DNA from: Parabacteroides gordonii MS-1 = DSM 23371
GTDB lineage: Bacteria > Bacteroidota > Bacteroidia > Bacteroidales > Tannerellaceae
Reading direction: 5' to 3'
DNA: 64,000 bases
NCBI RefSeq assembly: GCF_000969825.1
Contig: NZ_KQ033919.1
Location: 3,608,749-3,672,748, forward strand
The notes beneath the pieces are model-generated. The model saw nothing but the letters and a program-made list of their open reading frames with translations. It made no database searches and was not told the DNA's origin. The position numbers and the translations under genes are program-made. Positions 54,701 to 61,951 of the stretch are shown piece after piece (within the stretch, counting starts at the first letter, position 1; each line of letters opens with the position of its first letter).

Positions 54701-55011
54701 CTTATGTAATCAACATCAATGGTAACTTGACATTAGGTTCAAGCTTGGCTGGCGCTACTCGTTTCACTGTTGATCCTGACGAAACGGTAGCTAACGAGGC
54801 AGTCGGAGTTTCTTCTATCGAAGTTATCGCAGGTAACGGTTATGTAACAGTGATTGGTGCTCAGGGTAAGAAGGTTGCTATCAGCAACGTACTTGGTCAG
54901 ACAGTTGCTAACACAGTAATCTCTTCCGATAACGCTACAATCGCTGCTCCTGCAGGTGTAGTTGTAGTTGCCGTAGAAGGTGAAGCCGCTGTAAAGGCAA
55001 TCGTAAAATAA
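51733..55011 (+). CDS. Phase-variable surface protein candidate with DUF6383 C terminus
   Basis: 1092 residues. Signal peptide MNKKFSTLMMAGMLVAGSSFSALNAQ; then calcium-loop-like stretches DKDNSGDY (45-52) and DANNNGKVDAND (57-68), a long beta-rich body, and a DUF6383 C terminus (ISNVLGQTVANTVISSD, APAGVVVVAVEGE, ending KAIVK). Several D-S/T-hydrophobic sites (DSIGW, DTVAY, DTLKT) fit the Bacteroides O-glycosylation motif. The frame continues upstream to 51661, but ATG 51733 begins the signal peptide and the upstream part abuts the inverted repeat. Control by the inverton is inferred. Surface-layer-like glycoprotein is the best guess, not proven. Confidence 0.82.
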   Translation: MNKKFSTLMMAGMLVAGSSFSALNAQVKLNNKPLAVVKAFETAADKDNSGDYIVVRDANNNGKVDANDYILIAEKNQLGEITYSSKKITADNVTITDETTAVWTLTEKDNKAVGATEASWLYGLKSKNTGYYLTVKNGAIQETVSDSKDALTLDLDNTVGSTFCVGQGNDSKTRIAQNSTLYTYKTTNGANGFMANSGGWVIGDPSGNHYGLLFVTFAERTVDFVDELNDIKGGKGFQFSFPDQKDKTIIDNIFANQDVRAFRVKMDYSDPTILGDSIGWVANGNYYEIPAGTYLATDWSGLSEETLANNTITTKEEFQKATFIAIDPQDFTKITNTERKNGVGFTLATVKGSDMNFYDAETNKAHNKYDGTLESSNADVFVGNACFAITVPDPLAKNDQYNLAVKNARLDLKDDDAHAAKGVVISVVSNTNNVDDATTDIVYLVTNTSKAATVKAVPSSNIADVTELLNEDATPAIYAIKFISGADAEDGEVSEYGQYLTVESNGSTSPSNSWRAVTMPNANENDPLYQFVLSGVKDFDKDGNYETLVATNRQTKVPFSAVLYKEEALGDNVYTIYPDKELPWENIQVATDEDGKLKFKKKSFKGMLVQLIEKENVDKFATFETAESEEGLYTFEFAKTAESEDRLFAAATRNTDDEIQYTGRVVTATTADQFELIRVKESNGKDKVTNILNDFIYLSNGTVKTSAIEKDTVAYYSYNVRYFAPDQNDEYYLKSGSLATTPSAHIIKYNADGSVSLFDEAATNDFITTAGTPNAKAQYLAMDALKGASQVNEKANIGKSAWTWGDYYLNEGTYNATVKTFMVQEKVYGTLNPIAQTTAFENEFGYVNMNADKAGILKPAESMTFRLDTVDSDKNIPSFYISKEIDGVHHFMYFAKDSAESYRLTSWQKYAFENGSTGSNNRATRLIFKAGQLVDTDTLKTMIDGKSTFVAEKANAVKGVKGGLNNFKFQVIESGDDDDTYVIRNKATRSYVININGNLTLGSSLAGATRFTVDPDETVANEAVGVSSIEVIAGNGYVTVIGAQGKKVAISNVLGQTVANTVISSDNATIAAPAGVVVVAVEGEAAVKAIVK

Positions 55012-55048
55012 GAAGTAATTATTTATAATCAAATAATTCTAAATTGTT

Positions 55049-55185
55049 TACCGCGCGTCGTAAGGGCGGTTTTCGAATCGTCCTTACAATAAGTATCCCG
55101 TGAAGGGCGAACAAGCGGTAGATATTAATACTAAAGTAATGAAATAAAGTTCTTCTGTTCGAACTCTGTGAAGAGTAAAAACAGA
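55049..55185 (+). ncRNA. Structured RNA element in the 3' region of the second DUF6383 gene
   Basis: P1 TACCGC/GCGGTA (55049-55054 with 55115-55120), P2 GTAAGGGCG/CGTCCTTAC (55060-55068 with 55079-55087), P3 CCC-GTGAA-GGG (55097-55107) followed by CGAAC. Then ATTAATACTAAAGTAATGAA, identical to the first copy, and a last hairpin CTGTT/AACAG (55155-55159 with 55180-55184) that competes with TTCTTC/GAAGAG. P2, P3 and the last stem differ in sequence from the first copy but keep pairing. galM has its own promoter downstream, so this belongs to the DUF6383 transcript or is free-standing. Confidence 0.6.
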
Positions 55186-55192
55186 CAAAAAC

Positions 55193-55223
55193 AAACCTTC
55201 CCGGATTATTTCCGGGGAGGTTT
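55193..55223 (+). terminator. Terminator of the second DUF6383 transcript
   Basis: A 12-bp stem (55193-55204 with 55212-55223, one G-U pair), seven-base loop, followed by CTGTTTATT. Confidence 0.7.
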
Positions 55224-55279
55224 CTGTTTATTGGAACAATTTTATCTTTTCTAAGGCTGCTACTATTCAGATAAAAGTG

Positions 55280-55287
55280 TATATTTG
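55280..55287 (+). promoter_or_regulatory. Candidate -7 element of galM
   Basis: TATATTTG matches TAnnTTTG, 40 bases before the galM ATG and after the upstream terminator. Confidence 0.5.
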
Positions 55288-55327
55288 CCATCCTATGAAA
55301 TGTACACTTTAAATTATTAATTTTCAA

Positions 55328-56452
55328 ATGAAGAGACTATGTATGGCTGTCATGGCAATGTGTTTGTTGCTGTCGTGCGCCGAAAAGAAAGAAGAGGCTA
55401 CACTCTCCGGGTTATTGAAGTCTGATTTCGTGTCAGAGGTAGAAGGTAAACCAACGGCATTATATGTGCTGAAGAATAAGAACGGTGCCGAAGCGTGCAT
55501 TACCAATTATGGCGGACGCTTGGTTTCTGTCATGGTGCCCGACAAAAACGGAAAAATGACCGATGTTGTTCTTGGTTATGACAATGTAGATCAGTATGTA
55601 AAATCAGATGGTAACTATGGCGCCCTGATCGGACGTTACGGCAACCGTATCAACCAGGCTAAGTTTACTTTGGATGAAACGGAGTATACCCTTCCTGCTA
55701 ACGACGGTATGCACTGTCTGCATGGCGGCCCGCTGGGATATCATACCCGCATGTGGGATGCTAAACAATTGAACGACCAGGCTCTGGAACTTACTTATCT
55801 GTCGAAAGACGGTGAAGCCGGTTTCCCCGGAAATCTGGATATTAAAGTAACATATACTTTGACGGATGACAATGCAGTCGATATCAAATATGAAGCTACT
55901 ACCGATAAGAAAACAGTGGTGAACCTTACCAACCACAGTTATTTCAACCTGTCAGGCGTTCCCGGTTCAGATGTGCTGGATCAGGAGATCATGATCAATG
56001 CCGACAATTATACTCCGGTTGACGAAACGCTGATCCCTACAGGCATAAGCACGGTTGCTGAAACTCCGCTGGATCTGCGTACTCCGGTGGCTATCGGCAA
56101 ACATATCAACGAACCTTTCGATCAATTGCAGAAAGGCCGCGGATACGACCATAACTGGGTGCTGAACTCAAACGGTGACAAGAACGTACTGGCTGCAAAA
56201 GCTTATTCTCCAACCAGCGGTATCGCTTTGGAAGTATATACCAATGAACCGGGTATACAATTCTATACAGGAAACTTTATGGATGGAAAAGATACCGGCA
56301 AACATGATGTGTTATATCCTCATCGCGGTGCTTTCTGTCTGGAAACCCAGCATTATCCTGATACTCCCAATCATCCCGACTTCCCGACAGTTGTCTTGAA
56401 TCCGGGTGAAAAGTATTTCAGCGAATGTATTTATAAGTTCACCGCCGAATAA
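55328..56452 (+). CDS. galM: Aldose 1-epimerase, lipoprotein form
   Basis: 374 residues. It interconverts alpha and beta anomers of galactose and other aldoses. An N-terminal lipobox LLSC (Cys17) predicts a lipid-anchored envelope protein, unlike the cytoplasmic E. coli enzyme. Active-site segments are visible: GRYGNRINQAKF, HGGPLGYHTRMWD, LTNHSYFNLSG with the catalytic His, RGYDHNWVL, and FCLETQHYPDTPNH with the catalytic Glu. A mutarotase in the periplasm fits the glycan-degrading lifestyle of Bacteroidales. Own promoter motif and terminator, so probably monocistronic. Confidence 0.93.
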   Translation: MKRLCMAVMAMCLLLSCAEKKEEATLSGLLKSDFVSEVEGKPTALYVLKNKNGAEACITNYGGRLVSVMVPDKNGKMTDVVLGYDNVDQYVKSDGNYGALIGRYGNRINQAKFTLDETEYTLPANDGMHCLHGGPLGYHTRMWDAKQLNDQALELTYLSKDGEAGFPGNLDIKVTYTLTDDNAVDIKYEATTDKKTVVNLTNHSYFNLSGVPGSDVLDQEIMINADNYTPVDETLIPTGISTVAETPLDLRTPVAIGKHINEPFDQLQKGRGYDHNWVLNSNGDKNVLAAKAYSPTSGIALEVYTNEPGIQFYTGNFMDGKDTGKHDVLYPHRGAFCLETQHYPDTPNHPDFPTVVLNPGEKYFSECIYKFTAE

Positions 56453-56500
56453 TCCGGGTGATAAAATATACGGGTAGAACTATCCTGCCTGTTGATGAAT

Positions 56501-56530
56501 AAAGGGTACCGTTTTACGGTGCCCTTTTTT
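56501..56530 (+). terminator. Terminator of galM
   Basis: AAAGGGTACCG pairs with CGGTGCCCTTT (one G-U pair) around a five-base loop and is followed by a T tract. Confidence 0.85.
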
Positions 56531-56654
56531 TCTTGTTAATAATTCTTTGCAAACAATATCTTTTATTGCTTTTCGCTATCTTTGCTGCCACAACATGTTG
56601 GCCGGACATTGAGTTTCGGTTGTTATCTGTTGGTAAGTTAAGCGTTTAAGATAT

Positions 56655-56662
56655 TATCTTTG
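56655..56662 (+). promoter_or_regulatory. Candidate -7 element near the 6S-like RNA
   Basis: TATCTTTG with TTG at 56630-56632 (22-base spacer). A second TATCTTTG lies at 56577-56584. Either could drive the RNA; only the upstream one would include the whole outer stem. Confidence 0.4.
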
Positions 56663-56809
56663 GAACTGAAAATCGCCAAGTTTCAAGTCGGACAAGGATA
56701 ATAGGCAACTAAACGCTCACGCTTGTTATATATACTCATGTATATAGAATAGGGCGTGGGCTGTTGTCTTATTATTTGTTCGATGGGTGTTTGGCGATAC
56801 CTCAGTTCC
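56662..56809 (+). ncRNA. 6S-like regulatory RNA
   Basis: Both halves of this stretch pair into one long rod: GGAACTGA/TCAGTTCC (56662-56669 with 56802-56809), TCGCCAA/TTGGCGA (56673-56679 with 56791-56797), a large open region, CAA..ATAATA/TATTATTTG, CAAC/GTTG, GCTCACGC/GCGTGGGC (56715-56722 with 56754-56761) and an AT-rich end loop TATATA/TATATA. A rod with a central bubble is the hallmark of 6S RNA, which binds RNA polymerase holoenzyme. Exact ends are uncertain and the name rests on shape, not on a model search. It fills the gap between galM and the next gene. Confidence 0.6.
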
Positions 56810-56890
56810 GAATAATAGATTAACAGTTTCCACGCTTCTTTATGATATAAAATGCCAAACGAGGGAAACGGGGCGGCACAGATTAAAAGT

Positions 56891-57250
56891 ATGAATCCAC
56901 AAGAAAAAGAACGGATTGCTGTTTGCTGTGTTTTACTTGATATCGCGGAAAGTATTGGTGAGAGTGTTTCTATCTCCGATTGTCCTCACTATAAACAGCT
57001 GAAAGATAAAATCCTTCTGACGGAACAGGACTTTGAAATGGCTCGCAAGGAGTCTGTTTTATCCAGTCTCGGCGTACTGAAAAAGGTACATTACAATACG
57101 AAGATGATGCTGGCTATGGCTGTGTGCGACCTGTATTCCGAATACATGGTCGTTCCGTTCGACTATCGTGTTGCCTTCGAGACGTTGATGAACGCTATCG
57201 ACTGGCCCATCTCGTTCTCCGAAATCCTGGCACGAAGCAGAACGGAATAA
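56891..57250 (+). CDS. Small conserved-looking hypothetical protein
   Basis: 119 residues from ATG 56891 (132 if the in-frame ATG 56852 is used). Soluble, helical, with LLDIAESIGESVSISDCPHYKQLKDKILLTEQDFEMARKES, faintly like the acidic helical TerB fold but without convincing metal-binding residues. I do not recognise a family. It follows the 6S-like RNA directly and converges on porE with only 9 bases between the stops. Codon use looks native. Confidence 0.65.
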   Translation: MNPQEKERIAVCCVLLDIAESIGESVSISDCPHYKQLKDKILLTEQDFEMARKESVLSSLGVLKKVHYNTKMMLAMAVCDLYSEYMVVPFDYRVAFETLMNAIDWPISFSEILARSRTE

Positions 57251-57259
57251 CTTTTGTTG

Positions 57260-59254
57260 TTAGAATAAATTGTAGTTTGTCCGGAGCACTTTGAACTCTG
57301 TACGGCGGTTTATCTGATCGGCCATCTCCTGTTGTTCGGGTGTCAGCGTCAGGATAAACTCTTCCGTCAGGACATCTCCTTCTTTCAGGAAGTCGAAACT
57401 TTTAGCCAGCTTCTTATTGATTGTCTTCGGGACGCTTTCGCCGTAACCTTTGGCTTCCAGGCGTTCCTTGTCGATACCTCCGGCAATCAGATAATCCACA
57501 ACGGACTGGGCACGCCGCTGGGCGAGACGTTCGTTGTATTGATCCGTTCCTTTACGGTCGGTGTGCGCTCCCAACTCGATCGTGACATTCGGATTGTCGT
57601 TCAGCATCTTGATCATTTCGTCCAGTGCTTTCTGTGATTCCGGACGCAGGGTTGCCTTGTCGAAGTCGTAGAAAATATTGTCGATTACGACCGGTTTACT
57701 GATCGGGGAGAGGAAGAAGTCCACGATATAGGTCTCGTTCTTTTCTTCCGGGCCGGTTTTCAATTCGAAATTCTGGTTGAGGTAACCGCGGGCACTGGCC
57801 ATCATTACATAACGGATATCACGTTCCAGTTCAACCCGGTAGCTGCCGTCTTTCTTAGCCGGCACTTTAACATTCAATCCATCTTTGCCGACGATACGCA
57901 CGGTGGCATCTTCGATCGGGTATTCATCTACATCCGAAACGAGTCCTTCGATAAATATGGTGATGGTCGGTAGTTCGAATGAATAAAGATGATCGTAACC
58001 ACGCGCGTCATTCCGATTGGAGCTGAAGAAACCTTTTTCCTTCTTCCCTTCGAAAGTGATACCGAAATCATCGCCCATCGAGTTGATCGGTGCCTTCAGG
58101 TTCTCCACATGCCATTTACCGGTACTGTCCTGTGTCGCTTTGAACAAGTCGAGACCACCCATGCCCGGATGGCCGTTCGAGGCAAAGTAGAGCGTAACGG
58201 AGTCGCGTACATACGGGAACATTTCATCTCCGGGCGTATTGATCTCCGGCCCCAGGTTTTCCATCGGGCCAAAGTCGCTGCCGACCAGTCTGGAACGGAA
58301 GATATCTTTTCCCCCGAAGCCTCCGACGGCATCCGATACATAATACAGGTATTTTCCATCGGGTGAGACGGACGGATGTCCTAAAGCTGTTACAGAGTCT
58401 TTTACAATAGAGGCGCGTGTCCCTTTTCCCCATTTGGCACTGCTACGGGTGGATACGTATATTTCAGAGGTGCGCGGGCCTTCCGGATCTTGTGCGCAAT
58501 AAGTATAGTACATCGTGTTGCCGTCTTTCGAGAAGGAAGGTGTTCCTTCATCGAATTCGGTGTTGACTTCATCTTCCAGTTCGATAGGAGCCAGCCAGTT
58601 ACCTTGTTCATCCTTCTTTACGAGGAAGAAATCGTTGTTTCTTAATCCTGTGATGGCGCTGATCGTTTCTTCTTTATCTTTTCCGGCTCCTTTAGGTGTA
58701 CGGGAAGAGGTAAAATAAAGCTGGTCGTAAGCATCGCCGAATAGCATCGGACAGAATTCGCCGCGGCGGGAATTGAATTTCTCCATACGTTTAACGACGT
58801 AACGGCTTGGGTTCTGCTTCCATTGCGGAGCCAGTTCGCTTCCCTTGATACCGTTCAGGGCCAGTTCGCTTTCCGGGTTTAGTTTCAGAAATTCGTTGTA
58901 ATAACGGATAGCGTCGGGATATCTGCCGCTTCTCTGGTACATCTGTCCCAGTCGCAGGTTTACAATGCTGTCAGGATAGTCGTAGCGCAGTGCGTTCATA
59001 TAGGCGCTTGTCGCCCTCGGCGTATTATTGATAAGCCGGTTACATTCTGCCATCCTGTATGCGATATATCCGCGTAAATCCCTTTTCTGGGGAGACGTTT
59101 TCGTATAAACTTTCCGGTAGATAGCCGCTGCTTCAAAGTATTCACCAATGCGCTGCTTCTCTTCCGCATCACTCAGCTTGGCTGATTTGCAGGAAAACAG
59201 TAGCATTGCAGATAAAAACAGTAGTATATAGGGAGTAATCTTCTTATTCATCAC
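57260..59254 (-). CDS. porE: Type IX secretion system lipoprotein PorE (TPR, PD40, CRD, OmpA)
   Basis: 664 residues. Lipobox LFSC (Cys22); TPR repeats at about 30-140 (GQMYQRSGRYPDAIRYYNEFLKLNP); a beta-propeller of PD40/WD40-like blades at about 165-415 (GTPSFSKDGNTMYY, HPSVSPDGKYLYYVSD); a carboxypeptidase-regulatory-like domain near 430-500 (EGLVSDVDEYPIEDATVRI); a C-terminal OmpA domain (FYDFDKATLRPESQKALDEM, GAHTDRKGTDQYNERLAQRRA) that binds peptidoglycan. This domain order and length match PorE of Porphyromonas gingivalis, which is thought to tether the T9SS machine to the cell wall. Some OmpA-family paralogues share the order, so the symbol is likely but not certain. Confidence 0.82.
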   Translation of the reverse strand: MMNKKITPYILLFLSAMLLFSCKSAKLSDAEEKQRIGEYFEAAAIYRKVYTKTSPQKRDLRGYIAYRMAECNRLINNTPRATSAYMNALRYDYPDSIVNLRLGQMYQRSGRYPDAIRYYNEFLKLNPESELALNGIKGSELAPQWKQNPSRYVVKRMEKFNSRRGEFCPMLFGDAYDQLYFTSSRTPKGAGKDKEETISAITGLRNNDFFLVKKDEQGNWLAPIELEDEVNTEFDEGTPSFSKDGNTMYYTYCAQDPEGPRTSEIYVSTRSSAKWGKGTRASIVKDSVTALGHPSVSPDGKYLYYVSDAVGGFGGKDIFRSRLVGSDFGPMENLGPEINTPGDEMFPYVRDSVTLYFASNGHPGMGGLDLFKATQDSTGKWHVENLKAPINSMGDDFGITFEGKKEKGFFSSNRNDARGYDHLYSFELPTITIFIEGLVSDVDEYPIEDATVRIVGKDGLNVKVPAKKDGSYRVELERDIRYVMMASARGYLNQNFELKTGPEEKNETYIVDFFLSPISKPVVIDNIFYDFDKATLRPESQKALDEMIKMLNDNPNVTIELGAHTDRKGTDQYNERLAQRRAQSVVDYLIAGGIDKERLEAKGYGESVPKTINKKLAKSFDFLKEGDVLTEEFILTLTPEQQEMADQINRRTEFKVLRTNYNLF

Positions 59255-59323
59255 CGGAAATTCTTTATAATAAATAATAACGAATAGATTGAAAGGATAT
59301 TGCCTTTACCTTGTATTCATTAA

Positions 59324-60541
59324 TTATAACAGCAGCGAACTATCCCCATAACTCAGGAAACGGAAATCATGTCCGAGTGCATAGTCATAGATATTCTTCC
59401 AGTCGCCTTTGACAAAGGCGGAGATCAGCAGGAGCAAAGTGCTTTTGGGCTGGTGGAAGTTGGTGACGATGCCTTTGACGATCTTGAACTCATAGCCTGG
59501 GGCGATGATGATCTGCGTGGCGGTAACCAACGTTTTCAGCTGATGTTTATCCAGGTAATCCAGAATATTCTGTAAGGCATCGGCAGGCGTCAGCCGGTTA
59601 TTTTCCTCGTTGTAGGGCATCCATTGCTTCACAACCAGTTCGTTGGAAGTCGCTTCCGGGTTGGAAGCGAGCGCTACACCTATATAATAAAGGCTTTCGA
59701 GGGTACGAACGGAAGTTGTACCGACAGCTATGATCTTACCGAGATTTTGTTTGACACGTTCGATGGTACTGCGGCGTACGGAAATAAACTCCGTATGCAT
59801 TTCATGCCCTTCTATCGTCTCACTCTTTACCGGTTTGAATGTCCCGGCACCCACATGCAGCGTAAGCTCTTCGCGGCCGAAACCTTTGGCTTCCAGCTCT
59901 GCCAATACTTCCGGAGTGAAATGGAGTCCGGCTGTCGGAGCGGCAACAGAACCTTTTATCTTGGAATAAACCGTCTGATAAGTCTTCAAGTCGCTTTCTT
60001 CCGTTTTCCGGTGCAAGTAGGGAGGAATAGGCAGTTCACCCGCGGCATCCAGCACTTCGGCGAAGCTGAAACCACCATCCCAGCTAAACCGGATCTGATG
60101 TGTCTCCCCGTAACTCTGCACCTTTTCTGCACGAAGCGTTACCTTCTGTCCGTCGATCTCGATCTCCCGGAAAAGGCACGGTTCTTTCCATTTCTTCGCA
60201 TTCCCGATCAGGCAGATCCAGCAACAGGTTGCCGTTTCCTGGAAGATCAGTTCGTAATCGTGCGGCTCGGAAGGATCGAGACAAAATACTTCTATCTGTG
60301 CTCCCGTCGCACGCTGGAATAAGAGCCGCGCTTGTATCACGCGGGTATTATTGAATATCATCAGCGAACCTTCCGGAAGGTACTCCGTGATCTGTTTGAA
60401 GATACTCTCGCTCACCTCTCCGTTGCGGTAAAGTAATAATTTGGATTCATCCCGTTTCGGCAGCGGGAACTTGGCGATCCGTTCGTCGGGCAACGAATAA
60501 TTGTAATCTTCGATGCTTATCTGTTGAGTTTTTGTAACCAT
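59324..60541 (-). CDS. queA: S-adenosylmethionine:tRNA ribosyltransferase-isomerase
   Basis: 405 residues. It moves the ribosyl part of SAM to preQ1 at the tRNA wobble base, making epoxyqueuosine. The N terminus has LPDERIAKFPLPKRDESKLLLY; LMIFNNTRVIQARL, AAPTAGLHFTPEVL and HVGAGTFKPVKSETIEGHEMHTE are typical QueA segments, as is the ending NFHQPKSTLLLLISAF. Longer than E. coli QueA (356) by internal insertions common in Bacteroidetes. It is divergent from the Smr gene and shares its intergenic region. Confidence 0.95.
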   Translation of the reverse strand: MVTKTQQISIEDYNYSLPDERIAKFPLPKRDESKLLLYRNGEVSESIFKQITEYLPEGSLMIFNNTRVIQARLLFQRATGAQIEVFCLDPSEPHDYELIFQETATCCWICLIGNAKKWKEPCLFREIEIDGQKVTLRAEKVQSYGETHQIRFSWDGGFSFAEVLDAAGELPIPPYLHRKTEESDLKTYQTVYSKIKGSVAAPTAGLHFTPEVLAELEAKGFGREELTLHVGAGTFKPVKSETIEGHEMHTEFISVRRSTIERVKQNLGKIIAVGTTSVRTLESLYYIGVALASNPEATSNELVVKQWMPYNEENNRLTPADALQNILDYLDKHQLKTLVTATQIIIAPGYEFKIVKGIVTNFHQPKSTLLLLISAFVKGDWKNIYDYALGHDFRFLSYGDSSLLL

Positions 60542-60584
60542 TGCTTTCTTTAATTACCGGGTACGATCTTACTGAACCCGGCTG

Positions 60585-60592
60585 CAAAAGTA
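60585..60592 (-). promoter_or_regulatory. Candidate -7 element of queA
   Basis: TACTTTTG on the minus strand, 44 bases upstream of the queA ATG. No TTG at the ideal distance. Confidence 0.45.
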
Positions 60593-60623
60593 CAAATTTG
60601 TATGATATTATGGTATAATGAAG

Positions 60624-60631
60624 TATCTTTG
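60624..60631 (+). promoter_or_regulatory. Candidate -7 element of the Smr gene
   Basis: TATCTTTG with TTTG at 60597-60600. It lies inside the longest in-frame extension of the Smr gene, so it supports ATG 60660 as the start. Confidence 0.5.
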
Positions 60632-60659
60632 TCGACACGAATATAAAGATAATATAAGT

Positions 60660-61730
60660 ATGAATATAAAGGTTGGTGACAAAGTGCGTTTCCTGAATAC
60701 GACAGGAGGCGGCATCGTACGTAGTTTTAGAGGTAAAGATCAGGTTTTGGTGGAAGACGAAGACGGTTTCGATATCCCGGCCCTGATCCGCGAATGTGTC
60801 GTCGTTGGCGGCGAAAATGAGATGCAGGTACACAGTTCTAACCGTCCGCGGGTGCAACCCCAGCCGCAGGTTCAGCAGCCCATGCCGAAGCCGCAACCCA
60901 AACCGGAAGAAGTGAAGGTGGAAGAAACAGCCGAAGGTGAACGCCTGAACATCTATCTGGCTTACCTGCCGATGGAACCGTCGAAAGTAATGCAGGACAG
61001 CGCTTACGAAGCCTATTTTGTGAATGACAGCAATTACTATCTGTTTTTCAACTACATGTACCGGAACAACAATAGCTGGATAAGCCGTTATAACGGTCTG
61101 ATAGAGCCGAATACAAAGATCTTTATGGAAGAGTTTGGCAAAGAAGATCTGAATGACCTTGAACGCGTATGCGTACAGTTGATCGCTTTCAAGAAAGATA
61201 AACCTTACTCGCTGAAGAATTCTATCTCCGTAGAATTGCGTCTCGACACGGTTAAGTTCTACAAACAGCACTGTTTTATGGAAAACGATTTCTTTGAAGA
61301 AGAAGCGATGGTTTATCCGATCGTACGCAATGACGTTCCGGAGAAAGAGTTGCTTGTCTCCGCTGCTGAATTGAAGGAAGCGATGTATCAGAAAGCCCGT
61401 GAAGACCGCCATGCTCCGCAGACTATCGTTAAGAAGAAGTCTGATGGTGCCGTACTGGAAGTCGATCTGCATATCACGGAGTTGCTCGACAATACAAATG
61501 GCCTGAGTAATGCGGATATGCTGACGTATCAGCTGGATAAGTTCCATGAAATACTGGGCAAGTATGCGGGCCATAAAGGACAGAAGATTGTCTTTATCCA
61601 CGGAAAAGGGGACGGTGTGCTTCGTACTGCCATAGAGAAAGAACTGAAGACAAGATACAAACAACACTATTACCAGGATGCTTCTTTCCGTGAATACGGG
61701 TTTGGTGCCACAATGGTTACCATCAAATAA
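60660..61730 (+). CDS. DUF2027 and Smr domain protein
   Basis: 356 residues. An N-terminal SH3-like KOW-type segment (VGDKVRFLNTTGGGIVRSFRGKDQVLVEDEDGFDIP) is followed by a Pro/Gln linker (QPQPQVQQPMPKPQPKP), a middle DUF2027 domain and a C-terminal Smr domain with LEVDLHI and the HGKGDGVLR motif. Smr domains are endonuclease modules related to MutS2 and act on nucleic acids or collided ribosomes in other bacteria; the role of this Bacteroidetes form is not known. ATG 60660 is chosen because the upstream extension overlaps a promoter motif. Confidence 0.88.
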   Translation: MNIKVGDKVRFLNTTGGGIVRSFRGKDQVLVEDEDGFDIPALIRECVVVGGENEMQVHSSNRPRVQPQPQVQQPMPKPQPKPEEVKVEETAEGERLNIYLAYLPMEPSKVMQDSAYEAYFVNDSNYYLFFNYMYRNNNSWISRYNGLIEPNTKIFMEEFGKEDLNDLERVCVQLIAFKKDKPYSLKNSISVELRLDTVKFYKQHCFMENDFFEEEAMVYPIVRNDVPEKELLVSAAELKEAMYQKAREDRHAPQTIVKKKSDGAVLEVDLHITELLDNTNGLSNADMLTYQLDKFHEILGKYAGHKGQKIVFIHGKGDGVLRTAIEKELKTRYKQHYYQDASFREYGFGATMVTIK

Positions 61731-61798
61731 GAATTAGCTCCTGATTAATAAGAACTAAGTACCGGATGAATCGTATTTACCCTTGCAGGAAATCTGTT

Positions 61799-61882
61799 GC
61801 CGACGCCCTCGAAAGCTTTGCCGACGTCGTCGACAATTTAGCCGACGCCCTCGGCAATATAGCCGACAGCGTCGGCAACAAC
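61799..61882 (+). repeat. 21-bp tandem dyad array, GCCGAC units
   Basis: GCCGAC starts four units at exactly 61799, 61820, 61841 and 61862. Each unit has an internal dyad (for example GCCGACGCCCTCGGC) followed by an AT-rich linker. Not coding; it fills most of the gap between the Smr and CYTH genes. Confidence 0.85.
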
Positions 61883-61951
61883 TTTCCTACAAGAGTAAAA
61901 TAAAATACATGCCGTTCAAATACGGCTGACAACCGGAGAAAATAAAAAGAT

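Noticed and set aside
60447-61667. 406-codon minus-strand frame across the Smr gene
   Set aside because: It spans two real genes and their promoters and its product is a Phe/His/Gln-rich shadow.
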